A stretch of DNA of 64,000 nucleotides from Sipunculus nudus. Lineage: Eukaryota > Annelida > Sipuncula > Golfingiida > Sipunculidae. Both the position numbers and the translations under genes were made by a program. Positions within the stretch are counted from its first letter, which is position 1. Each line of letters opens with the position of its first letter. Below, in pieces: positions 1-10,365 of the stretch. The DNA is taken from NCBI GenBank assembly GCA_026874595.1, contig CM049309.1, positions 23,377,033 to 23,441,032 of the forward strand. The letters are read 5' to 3'. The notes below the pieces were generated by a model. That model saw nothing but the letters and a program-made list of their open reading frames with translations, had not been told where the DNA came from and searched no databases.

Positions 1-960
1 CGTTCCACGTCTGTTAATTTTTACCTTGTGAGCGGGATATCTCTAAAAGGATTCACCGTTGGAATTTTATTTCATCAATAAAGGTGTATATCGATAAAAT
101 CTCGGTCAAGTTCGAAGATGGGTGACCTTGACCCATTTTTCTACATTTTAGAGCTGATTATAGAAAAACACTCAGAAGTTTATATCTCAGGAACCATTGT
201 GTGGATTTTCACAAAACTTACTATGATCATTGGGACTGATGGTCTGTATGTGCTGCACAGTTTTGGTGGCGCCACCTGCAATTTCTGAATTTTTAATGAA
301 ATTTTATCGGATTTTTTCAATTTTGGCCTTTTGTGCAGGATATCTCCAAAGGTATTCAACACAGGAAGTTCATTTCTTCAGGGCTATTGCATTATATTTA
401 CAAAATCTTGGTCAAGTTCAAAGATGGGTGATCTTGACCTACTTTTCAAGGTCACAGAGCTTACTATAGAAAAAAACTTAGGAGCTTATTTCTCAGGAAG
501 TATTTGGTGGATTGTTATGAAACATGGTATATACCTCTCCAATTAAAATTTATAAAAGATTAGCAACTTTTGCTAATATTCTAGTTTCGCAATGCAATGC
601 TTACAGATACTGGCCTAATGTTTGGTCTTGGCGCATAATGACCACTTACAGATCGAGTTCGCGTTTCGTCCAAGTTAACCTATTTTTCACCATATGACCG
701 ATCCTGAACATAGAAAATTTCATGAAAGACAGAAATTTTCATGAAAAATGCACATATATGGACTTTTTTTCACAGTGCCTGCAGATACTGGCCTGATTTT
801 TGGTGTGTTGCTTGATAATGACCCTTTACAGATCGAGTTTGCATTTTGCCCTTGTTGACCTACTTTTGACCATACAACACCTCCTGAACTTAAAAAAATT
901 TTACAAAATTTAACAAATGTTCCTAATTTGCCCCAGGCGGGGGCATTCGTGTCGTTCCGA
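1..960. repeat. Diverged dispersed repeat with internal duplications
   Basis: Two diverged blocks of about 300 bases follow each other. Both contain a motif like ggtcaagttcaaagatgggt followed by gacctt/cttgacc, at about 85-160 and 405-460. They are followed by a second pair, about 178 bases apart, starting at 603 and 781 with agatactggcct and each ending near cctgaac. The block closes with a GC-richer tail around 925-965. No long ORF and no recognised domain. The pairing by eye supports an old duplicated repeat, but the TE class cannot be assigned. Confidence 0.5.
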
Positions 961-2474
961 CACATCTAGTTTCTTTTATCTGTGACTAGTATCGATAAAA
1001 TATCCAACCCTTGTTCAGTAATTTTGTAACTAACCTTTAAAACAGTCAAGTCAGTGGAGTTTGTTTTACTTATCTAAAATCAATGAAAAATGTTGGCCTT
1101 AAACAAAAATTACACACTTATGGATTGCCAATACGGGGTAATCCGACTTTTTCTGTGTATTCTTGTTCTACATCTTCATGAGATGGACCAGCATGGCCAT
1201 TCAACATCTTTCTATATAACACTTATGGATTGGTTGTCATAAAGTTTTGTGACATTTTATCTTTGACCGTCATTTGTTCGTTTAAGTTTGTTAGTTACTT
1301 GAACTGATTATGAAGTAAAGGGCTTATATGTGAGTACATATCACGAGTACTACAATGAATACCTTACCTTTTGTTAAGCAAGTGCAAATAAAAAGTAAAT
1401 ATATTTACTGATTTACTAGAACAATTAAGGCATTTTGTCCAGATAAAATTCTGTTAAGGTATTATACAAGTGGAAATAAGAAACACGATAATTAAAATAA
1501 TTTAGAAAGCAACTCATTATAATTGAATGGTATAGTATAACACATTGGAACTTCAATACACATGGATTTAAAACCATATATTACCTTAGATTATATACAG
1601 CATAATTTTTAATGCAAAATGTTTTTGGTAGACTAAAATGGACAAGATTTGTTAAATTTTCTACATCTAAGAAGTAAGATTCAAACAACATTATAAATGT
1701 TAGGAGTTTACTTGTGCGTGTGGAAAGCCTTGCAGGAAAAAGAACGATATCTAAGACCAGTAGCGAGATTAATTTTCAGAACTATCAAAGCAGTTATTAC
1801 CTTAAGTAGAAATATTGATTGTAACACTCGGAAGAACAATTTAGGTATTACAGTTCTCTGACAATAGGGATTATGGCTGGATATCTAAAATTCTTAACTT
1901 AAAAAAAATCGTCATCTGGACCTACGTTTCATGAAATAATTCCGGCATTTTTTTAGTGTCGATCGGCGAGAGTGAACGGATTCATGCATGAAAAAGAGGT
2001 TTGCCGCGGATATAGTCTCCTGCTGAAAGAGAAGAATTTAAATTTGAACTTTTTCATAAGCAAATATTCACATGAAATATAAGTTGCAGGCCGATAATAT
2101 ATCAGCGACACTATCGACGAATCGTCTGTCGGCATTTAATTACCCTACCACCACTGACATGCCCTTAAAGATAAAGATCTAACATAATGTAACATGTTAT
2201 GGATTAGTTTATTAAGATAATTTATTAAGCAATAAATTTCACTCAAAGTGTATTAGGAGAGCCAACCTTCAATTACTGACACTGCCTGTCGTAGTCCGCC
2301 GTGCTCTTGCTACTATAGTCTTGAATAAAACTAGCCTGTGGTACAACCGCGCAATACCAACAAAACCTAGCTGAGAATTTCTCAGATGTTTCAGCCAAGA
2401 ATCTCAACAGAATGAAGCAATATGATGTGAAATGAGGGAATACTTGCATGTGTCGCCATTTCCCTTGGTCAAAT
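961..2474. other. AT-rich sequence without a recognised gene
   Basis: Mostly AT-rich DNA. The reading frames are short and show no splice-flanked coding-like block. No RNA gene or clear repeat was seen. Confidence 0.5.
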
Positions 2475-3056
2475 TGTTACAGGGGTCTCTTTATTGTGCG
2501 CTGTTGGTATTCTGATTCGTGTTGGGCAGGCCCTGGTCTATTGTACACAGGAGTGTTACATTCTGATTCGTGTAGCGCAAGCATAGTTCGTTGCCATGGG
2601 AGACGTGCGAGTTGGCCCGGCCCACGTGTGGGGTCTGAAGTGTAGAAACACAGCGTTCTTTGTTCTAGATGTTTCAAGTCTGTTCCTGTAACGTGTGAAT
2701 TGTTCCATGGAGTTTACCATTTCTAGAATTTTCGGATGAAAAAGTAATAAATAAATGTGTTTAGAACCGGGAGGGAAGAGAGAGAAAAAATTCCAGTGGA
2801 CACGGAAGAGTGTGAGTCAATTTATGGACCTTTCCGATAATAACTGTGTAATTGTATTGATTTAGTGTATTGTAATGTTAGGATTGTTTTAAGAATAAAT
2901 TATAATTATTTGTTAACAAAAACCACTGACTTCTTTATTCATTTCCCTAGACATTTCACGCTGCCTAGTGTTACAGAATCTGATTTTTATTTATCTTCGC
3001 AACAAAAGTTATGCTCGTCACGAATACGTGATTTGTTGTTATTAGGTTCCGTAACA
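2475..3056 (+). mobile_element. Solo LTR, copy A (TGTTAC...GTAACA family)
   Basis: Starts TGTTACAGG and ends GGTTCCGTAACA. It is flanked on both sides by AAAT (2471-2474 and 3057-3060), a 4-bp target duplication. The 3' 240 bases match the other four copies closely (AATAAA followed by a tract ending ccactgacttc, then gctgcctagtgttacagaatc). The middle is shortened relative to the 24.6-kb copy, and the segment after the gataataact sequence is missing. Solo LTRs arise by recombination between the two LTRs of a full element. No internal region is present. Confidence 0.8.
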
Positions 3057-5680
3057 AAATAAAAAAGGTGTATAGGCACTTTTGGAATGATCCATTCCTC
3101 CAAAGCTCAGAAACCTTACCCAGGGTTTGAATATTAAAAACAAAACAACTTGAAAAATAAACGAGTGATGTTTAAACCAAAGCTGTACATGTACTTTAAG
3201 ATAATTTTCTTCCGAAGATCAAATATCCATACTTCGAAATGCCAAGCTCAAATAATCTGATATGTACAACAGAAAATGTGTGAAATTGAAAAAATGCAGA
3301 TATCGTGAACTCTCCAGCAACGTAGGAGGCTTTCAGCCAGGTACACACATCTACATTATTAGCCAAAAAGTGAAAGGGCCGAGGTGGTAATCAGACCAAC
3401 AACAATCGGTGTTGCACATTGAACATTTGGAGCTGGATGCACAATGCGATACCACGCTCTCATTGGTCTGATTACAATTCTTTGGTCATTGCCAGCCCTC
3501 GTGGTGGAACCCAGAGAATCCTGCTATACAACTCAGCGGTTAAAACAATGGAGATCTGGAACGACAGCTGAAACGTTATGAAAATGAAAATGTATTATAA
3601 AGGCGTATACTATAATTCTAAACTTATTTGATCATGCACATTCCTGGACTAATCCCCGTCCATTTTTGCAATTTACTCCTCTATATAATCAAAAGTGAAT
3701 ACTACTGTGCAATGTTTGATGTATTTTATATATAATATATAACCTTTATTTATCACTATGTGATCGCAACGTTGTATTTTATGCCATGGTATTTGTTTAC
3801 TGATTACATAAGCAGACCACGCCAGAAACGCTAAGTGCCAGGACACATTCATTGTAATAACGCAGATAACGTTCGGTTTTTACATTATTGCTGGGATGAC
3901 TCAGTCTATTTGAAAACAAAAATCCTTTTATTATAATTTGGGTATTACTGTCCTAATTATTATGTCAATTTGCCTGTTATAATGGAATTCAGTTTAAACT
4001 TTTAAATAAAGAACCCATTAGCAATTTGTCATTACTCCATTAACTCCATTTATATACCAGTTTAAATTATTATCTGGTTGAGATCCGATCAAATATAAAT
4101 TAATCATAAAACGCAGATTATTTTCCAAAACATTCGGGGTATTTCGTTTAATAGTCAGAGGATTATATGCAGGAATATTGCGCCAACCAAGCATGGATTC
4201 AGTCACGTGACCACGGTGCACGGATCTGTCAGGTGTTATTTGTGTGAGATCACGTGACGGGGCATGACGTTGAATTATACACATCGTCACAGGACTATAA
4301 AACCTGCCCAGTCATGATGATGAATTTCTTTAGTTTTCGTTGTAGTAGTATGACGTTTAATTACATACAACTTCACGAAAAATGTTTTTGCTTACTTTAC
4401 GGGGAATGTTTAAACTGCAGGCTTACATATATACTATATATACGCCTGTTATTTAGAGGGTTTGTTAACGCTAAAGTACATATACAACGTTACAGGACAT
4501 TCTGTATGTCTAATTTGATAAAACCCTTCAGAAATTAAACTATAGATTTTAGCTGTTTCTTGGTGTTACTAGCAATGTCATTACTTCCTGCTCAACAGTT
4601 CAATTTGTATTTACGGCTTTATTGGCATTAATATGTTTTTTATAAAACACGTTTAATAAGAAGTCGCTGCACAGTATAGGAATTTAAACTGATATTTTGA
4701 ATGTGTGTTATATTATGTATAGCAAGGACTTTCTGTATAGCGAGATTTGATTTCCTCTGCCTTGCACGCAACAATGCGGAATGAAGAATGATGAAGTGGC
4801 TACACATTTATTTCTATTCCATTTACAAATTTATCATGAATGTCACACGCCGAGTTAAACGCTGGGACGTAACTTATCGCGGTATTCTCGTTACTTATCG
4901 CGGTATTCTCGTGTGTCACTAAATCTTGTACACACAAATATGATTTCAATAGAAGAAACATTACCCGGGGCATCCTGGGAAGGTTTGATGTTACTGATAC
5001 CATGCCAACGGCCTTAATCTGATAGAAGATACAGCTATTGACGTGATCAATTTGAAGTGCATCACGAGACAGATGGGGCTTGACTATTGAAATTGGAAAG
5101 ATTTGATCCGTGCTAGTGTCAGGTCTATGGTGCTGCAAGCCGATTAGACTGTGAGATCTGACGAGGCAAAAAACTAACTGTCCTGGGTGCTGCTGGCACA
5201 GCTAGTACTACTTAGATCGGTGCTGTGACCTGGCTGTCAGTTGGAATCACGCCCTGCCAGATGAATGGAGCCTTAAGCAGCCTTCTCTCACATTGGCAAG
5301 GCCAGCTTGATTTAAGTCCAGGCTTGGCCAACATCAGCATTACGTCAAACGGGCATGTCAGAGTGTGCTACTGCCGGGGTGTGAGTCTAATATTGTGAGC
5401 GCTGGATTTAGTGTTTGTCCCTGGAGGCGGTGGCCCGGGAAGACAATAGTCCCTGCTGCCGCGACGATCTAGTACTTGTGTCTGATGGGCACTCGGCATC
5501 ACTTCACCTGTCTCCATTCCTCGCGCCGCTCAACAAAATCTACTCGCTGTTGGTGTTCCCGCAGGATCGATGTCGCCTAGTGATATAATATCGACAAGGT
5601 TTCTGTCTTGTTACAACTATCACCAGAGCCAATCGGCAGATGTTCGGCACCATTACCGGCCAGGTCAAGCAGGGACCACC
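3057..5680. other. No recognised gene; scattered AT-rich and moderately GC-rich sequence
   Basis: 3.1-4.8 kb is AT-rich and shows nothing recognisable except the inverted repeat listed separately. 5.1-5.7 kb is GC-richer, with short open frames that could not be tied to a protein family. It could be a promoter or UTR-like region, but nothing in the sequence decides this. Confidence 0.4.
3387..3475. repeat. 13-bp perfect inverted repeat
   Basis: gtaatcagaccaa at 3387-3399 is the reverse complement of ttggtctgattac at 3463-3475, with a 63-base loop. Arms are perfect but short. It may be the core of a small foldback element. Confidence 0.6.
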
Positions 5681-5874
5681 ATGGAAAACGTCACAGAAGA
5701 TGTTTATCATCCCTGCCGGAAACTTTGTATTCTGTTCACAATAAAAGAAATAAGGTCTCCTCTATCAGCGACGGCCTAATTAGACGCGGATATGTACAGA
5801 CTGATTGACAGCACTATATTAAAGGAACGAGGCATCAAAAACATGAATGCCTCTCTTCTTCCCTTTGGCCGCCA

Positions 5875-5877
<3 letters not shown>

Positions 5878-5907
<30 letters not shown>
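5878..5907. repeat. (CT)n microsatellite
   Basis: Uninterrupted CT dinucleotide run of about 30 bases. Confidence 0.95.
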
Positions 5908-5911
<4 letters not shown>

Positions 5912-7078
5912 TTTCTTTCGAAAAAAAAATAATACAGTATTATATATCCAGAATCAGACCCAGATACAATATGTGATCATATGTTCCCATAATCATGAGA
6001 AAAAAGTGAATGTTACTGAGTCAACATTCTTTTTATACTAGGAATTTTAACACCTCTTTTCAGGAGCTGCTCCTGGGAAAAGCGTCCCTTGAGATTTCGG
6101 CGTCGTAAAGCCACTTGAACCAGGGCAGCATATAAGACTTAACAAGATAGATCAAAAGGTCTGTGGAACACGGAAATCACACGGGCCAGTGGTGCGACTC
6201 CTGTTAAAGGGGTTTAGGAGCACATTAACTGTCCGGTATAACGCCGCCACAAGGAAACTGTAAAGCCAATCTGTGTGGCGTTTCTTGATGACACAGTACT
6301 CTGTAAAATAACGCAATGACAAGTATTGATGGCATCTTGCTGATCGCTACGTCGTTACAAGGGCTGTTTTCAAGTCGGCGGGCCGTATATTCTGTTTAGT
6401 GACCGTTTATTAGCCACCAGATCGCTGGCCTCAAGCGTCTTACATTCGAAAGTTTGATCGCTGGCTATTGCTTCGCCAAAAACCGAATTACACAGACCAT
6501 CATTCGCTCGTTCTTTCAAAGGCCGGCCGTATATTACAGCAGCACCAGTCCTGCGAAAAAAGGACACATTTATACATCTGCGTTGAGAACAGAACATCCG
6601 GCAACGAATAAGTAACACCCAGTGAATTGAACTGATGGCCTAGTACTTTTGGTTTCCTAAGTTTATGTGTGACTTGATATATTTGATAACGCGGACATTT
6701 TTTCCTCCTCAGTATTTTGTTTATGTTTATTCAAATTAAAAAAGAATGAAATTTGTTCATTTTGTTTATTCAATATTAAATACCTTTTTATTGCAGTCGT
6801 ATATTTTAAGCTCAGCTCAAAGACATTTATCTGAGCTTTAGCAAAGGCTTCTTTTCTGTCTGTTTGTCCGTCTGTTTGTCCATTAACATGGCATATATCT
6901 TTACCGTTAGGCCCGCAATGGAAACCAGAATGTATATCACTGTGACCTATATTCTCTGAGTTACGCAGCTCAAACATCAGAATCCATCTGTCAATCTGTT
7001 TACAGGACATAAATTGTAACTGAAAGACCCAGGAATTTAAAAGTTCATATGCTAACTAGTCCACTTATGTTCTCTACA
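5908..7078. other. No recognised gene
   Basis: Contains only short frames (80-115 codons) without domain features. Base composition fluctuates. 6.36-6.62 kb is GC-richer but no family was recognised. Confidence 0.4.
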
Positions 7079-7250
7079 CTCTAAGAAAAAAAGGGTTCTT
7101 GATGGTTCTTTTAACAACCCAAATGGTTCTGGATAGAACCATGGTTCTTTCTGGAACTCTTTTCCCCGTGAATAGGTTCCAGATGGATCCTGGAGGATTG
7201 TACCATGACCATAACTAAAAATGAGGTTCTAGATGGAACCCGTGCCTTGA
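7079..7250. repeat. GGTTCT/AGAACC palindromic repeat cluster
   Basis: A run of short direct and inverted copies of GGTTCT and GGAACC/AGAACC (for example ggttctggatagaacc around 7123-7140). A similar cluster occurs at 9328-9430. Such arrays are typical of non-autonomous transposon ends, but the two clusters cannot be shown to be ends of one element. Confidence 0.5.
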
Positions 7251-7369
7251 CCAGATACCCAGATTATTACGACGCGTATGCGCAGGTTTATTTGAACTAA
7301 TGAAGTCAACGGTCGGGTTGTTTTGGTTGCTCGATATATTAGAAGAGGGCATACAGTATATGACAGAAG

Positions 7370-7500
7370 CGGATCCGGGGGGGGGGTCCAGTGGGTCCGG
7401 AACTCCCCCCCCCCCCTTTTTCACTAGAAACAACATTTTTTAAGGGCTTCAGACAAAAGTTAACAGCCTGGACCCCCCTTTTCCAGACCTGGGGACCTTT
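7370..7500. repeat. G-run/C-run low-complexity block
   Basis: Contains gcggatcc next to a run of nine or more G, then a run of about a dozen C. Other ggatcc-flanked homopolymer G/C runs occur at 44.4 and 46.3 kb. It is probably a degraded transposon end rather than a gene. Confidence 0.4.
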
Positions 7501-7889
7501 TTAGGGTTTTTTTAGGGTACGCTATTCAATAGTAATTTCTAAATCATAAAAAAAATGTTTTTAATAATGCACTTGGCATTGTGTATCCCAAAGCAAAAGA
7601 AAAAAAACAGGTATTTTTTGTCTGTGTTAACCACCAATAACTATATAAGGAGATTAGAAATAATTTGAAAGCAAGGTAATAAGTATTATAAGGCAATTAA
7701 GAAAAGGTAAGAATAATTACGCATTCTTTGTCAATATACCTTTGTGAAAAGTACGTGTTTATAATAGTTATTTAATTCATTAACTGCAGTTCATATGATT
7801 TAACATTTTTCGTGTTAAAGATATTTCGGGACGCTTGCCAAAACATTGTAATGTTAATAACATTAACATTCGAAATGCAATCCCCACTC

Positions 7890-7963
<74 letters not shown>
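7890..7963. repeat. (GA)n microsatellite
   Basis: About 74 bases of GA with one AAAG interruption near 7911. Reading frames through it are artefacts. Confidence 0.95.
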
Positions 7964-7966
<3 letters not shown>

Positions 7967-8689
7967 CAATTAGCCCTGCCTGGGCTTTATTATTTGCGTT
8001 TACTAATAAAATGCTTAAAATAAAACGTGATTCGATGTACCGCAAGATGGCGGTACCGATATTAAGTGCGATACAACGCGGGACGTTTGATCTCTCTGTC
8101 AGAATCAACAATTAAGTCATAACTATTTCATGGACTGGGCCAGTCTAGTACCAGTTAGCGACTTTACAGACCGGAAACATGGTATGTTAATTATGGTATG
8201 TAAATTCTCAAATGCTGGAAATATATATTTCATCTCTTATGTTACAGGTCGATTCTCCGTACCGTTCCTTACCCAATACACATAACGCAATAAAGGGATA
8301 TGTTACCACGGAACCAGAGATCAGTTCGACCGTCGCAGTGTTTTGACTTTATCGCCGATCATACAGCTCATCGATTCTATTCAGGCATTTCGTTTGAAGA
8401 TTTGTATTCATAGAAACAATACATTTGTTTGAATCGCTCACCAAGGCGTAACAGCTGTAATGGCCATACAAACATCGTACAAGACACTTGTTACATCACC
8501 CGATGTGTGTCGATTATATATATATGTTGCTGCGACTTCATATATTTTATTTTGTAAAGCAGATAAGTATTATTTTTATAATACAGAATTACTACACAAG
8601 AGGACCTGGACTCACAAGACATGAACAAATACAAAGTACACACAAATAATTCATCGAAAATATATTCTTGACGTTCACCGGATATCAAC

Positions 8690-8725
8690 CCCGTCCCCCC
8701 CCCCCCCCCCCGAAAAAAAAAAAAC
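8690..8725. repeat. Poly-C followed by poly-A run
   Basis: A run of about 18 C (one T interruption nearby) immediately followed by about a dozen A. Homopolymer lengths here may be affected by sequencing error. Confidence 0.8.
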
Positions 8726-8783
8726 AGAACACCGCGCATCGTGGATGTTCTATTCTTATAGGCATTTTGGTGTGTGCGGATGC

Positions 8784-9008
8784 CTAGAGAGATAGTGATA
8801 GATAGAAGAGAGACAGTGATGGATAGAAGAGAGATAGTGATAGATAGAAGAGAGATAGTGATAGATAGAAGAGAGATAGTGATAGATAGAAGAGAGATAG
8901 TGATATTTAGAAGAGAGACAGTGATAGATAGAAGAGAGATAGTGATAGATAGAAGAGAGATAGTGATAGATAGAAGAGAGACAGTGATAGATAGAAGAGA
9001 GATAGTGC
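8784..9008. repeat. 21-bp minisatellite, about 11 units
   Basis: Tandem unit gatagaagagagatagtgat plus one base, repeated about 11 times with a few substitutions (acagtg for atagtg; one tattta variant). Because 21 is divisible by three, several frames on both strands stay open (repeat RREIVID on the plus strand). This explains the ORFs here without any gene. Confidence 0.9.
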
Positions 9009-9327
9009 GATTCTTGCAGGCATAACACAACATTTGCCTGAATTATTGAAACTACTGATCTTTACAACTAAATAAAAATGTGTTTCCTTGAAAAACCTGT
9101 TTTCACTTCGTCTCGAAGGTTTCATCACATTTAAAGGATTCAAGTAAATATATGATTTCAGCTATGATCCTTTACCCACCCAGTTACCCACCTTCTCTGA
9201 GAAATGCTTTTATATATTTTTGCATATATATATCAACACTCTATCAAATATGTATGGACATATTACGTAATTGATTTATCCCAAACGTATATTAAGACAT
9301 CCTAGACTGTTTGCTTAAATAAAATTG

Positions 9328-9430
9328 CATTGAAGGTTCTATAAAGAACCCTAAACATGGGTTCCACGAAGAACCTTTTAAGGTTCCCCACTCAGTCCAT
9401 CATGAAGAATCTTAAAGGGTTCTTCTGAGA
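9328..9430. repeat. GGTTCT/AGAACC palindromic repeat cluster
   Basis: Contains ggttctataaagaacc at about 9335-9350, then gggttccacgaagaacc and aaagggttcttct. It has the same style as 7079-7250. Confidence 0.5.
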
Positions 9431-9499
9431 AAATGGAAAATAATTACTCTTAAGAAAAAATAGTTACCCTTAAGAAATACCACGTACAAAACAAATATA

Positions 9500-9502
<3 letters not shown>

Positions 9503-9544
<42 letters not shown>

Positions 9545-9554
9545 TTATATTATA

Positions 9555-9596
<42 letters not shown>
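9503..9596. repeat. (TA)n microsatellites
   Basis: Two long TA runs separated by a short interruption (about 9540-9560). Confidence 0.95.
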
Positions 9597-9599
<3 letters not shown>

Positions 9600-9996
9600 G
9601 GAAATTGTTTGCAAGACGGGTCTAGCAGATAAGTCGTCTTTTATTATTAGTATTATACATTGTGCGGGACAGCCGGCTATCGGATACGGCCCATTGTGTT
9701 ATCATGGATTACAGCTGTCAGTGTTGGTATCTCGTGCAGCTCTCCTTTGGGTATCAGGGCCCTGGTCACGTTTCTAATCTGGCTGACATTATCTGATGTG
9801 ACGTTTAACGCATGCCGTTTCCGGATGGAGAGAGTTTGCGTTTTCCAGGCGGATCAGCCGTCTTCCTGGTGAGTGCGTGTGACCGCTCGTGACCTCGGTA
9901 CACCCAGAGCACTTCGCCCCACCACGCCATCCTATGTTTCCGGATTTACTTGATAATGTCTAAGTGCAACATGAAAACTAATTAAAATGATTAATC
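9600..9996. other. GC-richer block without an assignable gene
   Basis: 9660-9900 is GC-richer than its surroundings. It has an open frame on each strand (70 codons plus; about 57 codons minus, no ATG) and a donor-like ctggtgagtg at about 9867. Neither translation was recognised, and the two strands cannot be distinguished by eye. Confidence 0.25.
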
Positions 9997-10032
9997 CCCC
10001 CTCTCCCCCTCCCTCCCCCTCTCTCTCCCTCC

Positions 10033-10106
<74 letters not shown>

Positions 10107-10116
10107 TTCTCTCCTT
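9997..10116. repeat. (CT)n microsatellite with CCCT variants
   Basis: Pyrimidine-rich run. It begins as CCCTCTCC variants and continues as a nearly pure CT repeat to about 10116. Confidence 0.95.
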
Positions 10117-10226
10117 CTGTGGTTCTTGTGTAGGCCTACTTGTCTTGTGTCCGGCAAGCTGAAAAGATGTGGAAAAAATATCAAATAAATTAAAACGAGG
10201 CAAACTCAACAGAATCATTGGAATAC

Positions 10227-10365
10227 AGTGAAATCTCACTAACTCGAACACATGCGGGACCAGCCAAAGTGTTGGCGGTCTTTATGATAATTTACATAAG
10301 TCCGAGACCAAAAAAAGGTGGTCGTCTTAGCAGGGGTGGTCGTGATAGCGGGGTAGTCGTCAGGG
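10227..10365. mobile_element. pogo/Tigger-like transposon end fragment
   Basis: Begins cagtgaaatctcactaactc and contains repeated ggtggtcgt motifs. This resembles the terminal repeats of pogo/Tigger-type DNA transposons (consensus-like start CAGTGAAACCTCG, TA target sites). Similar fragments lie at 21590, 31608 and 52602. No transposase frame was seen. Confidence 0.45.

Noticed and set aside
7772-8111. ORFs of Ser-Leu or Arg-Glu repeats on both strands
   Set aside because: They translate the GA/CT microsatellite at 7890-7963. The same applies to frames at 9978-10251 and 27787-28091.
8491-9143. 180-codon and other repetitive ORFs
   Set aside because: They are generated by the 21-bp minisatellite and remain open on both strands.
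9660-9872. First exon ending at ctg/gtgagt, or a minus-strand coding block
   Set aside because: Both strands have comparable open frames and neither translation was recognised, so no gene was called.
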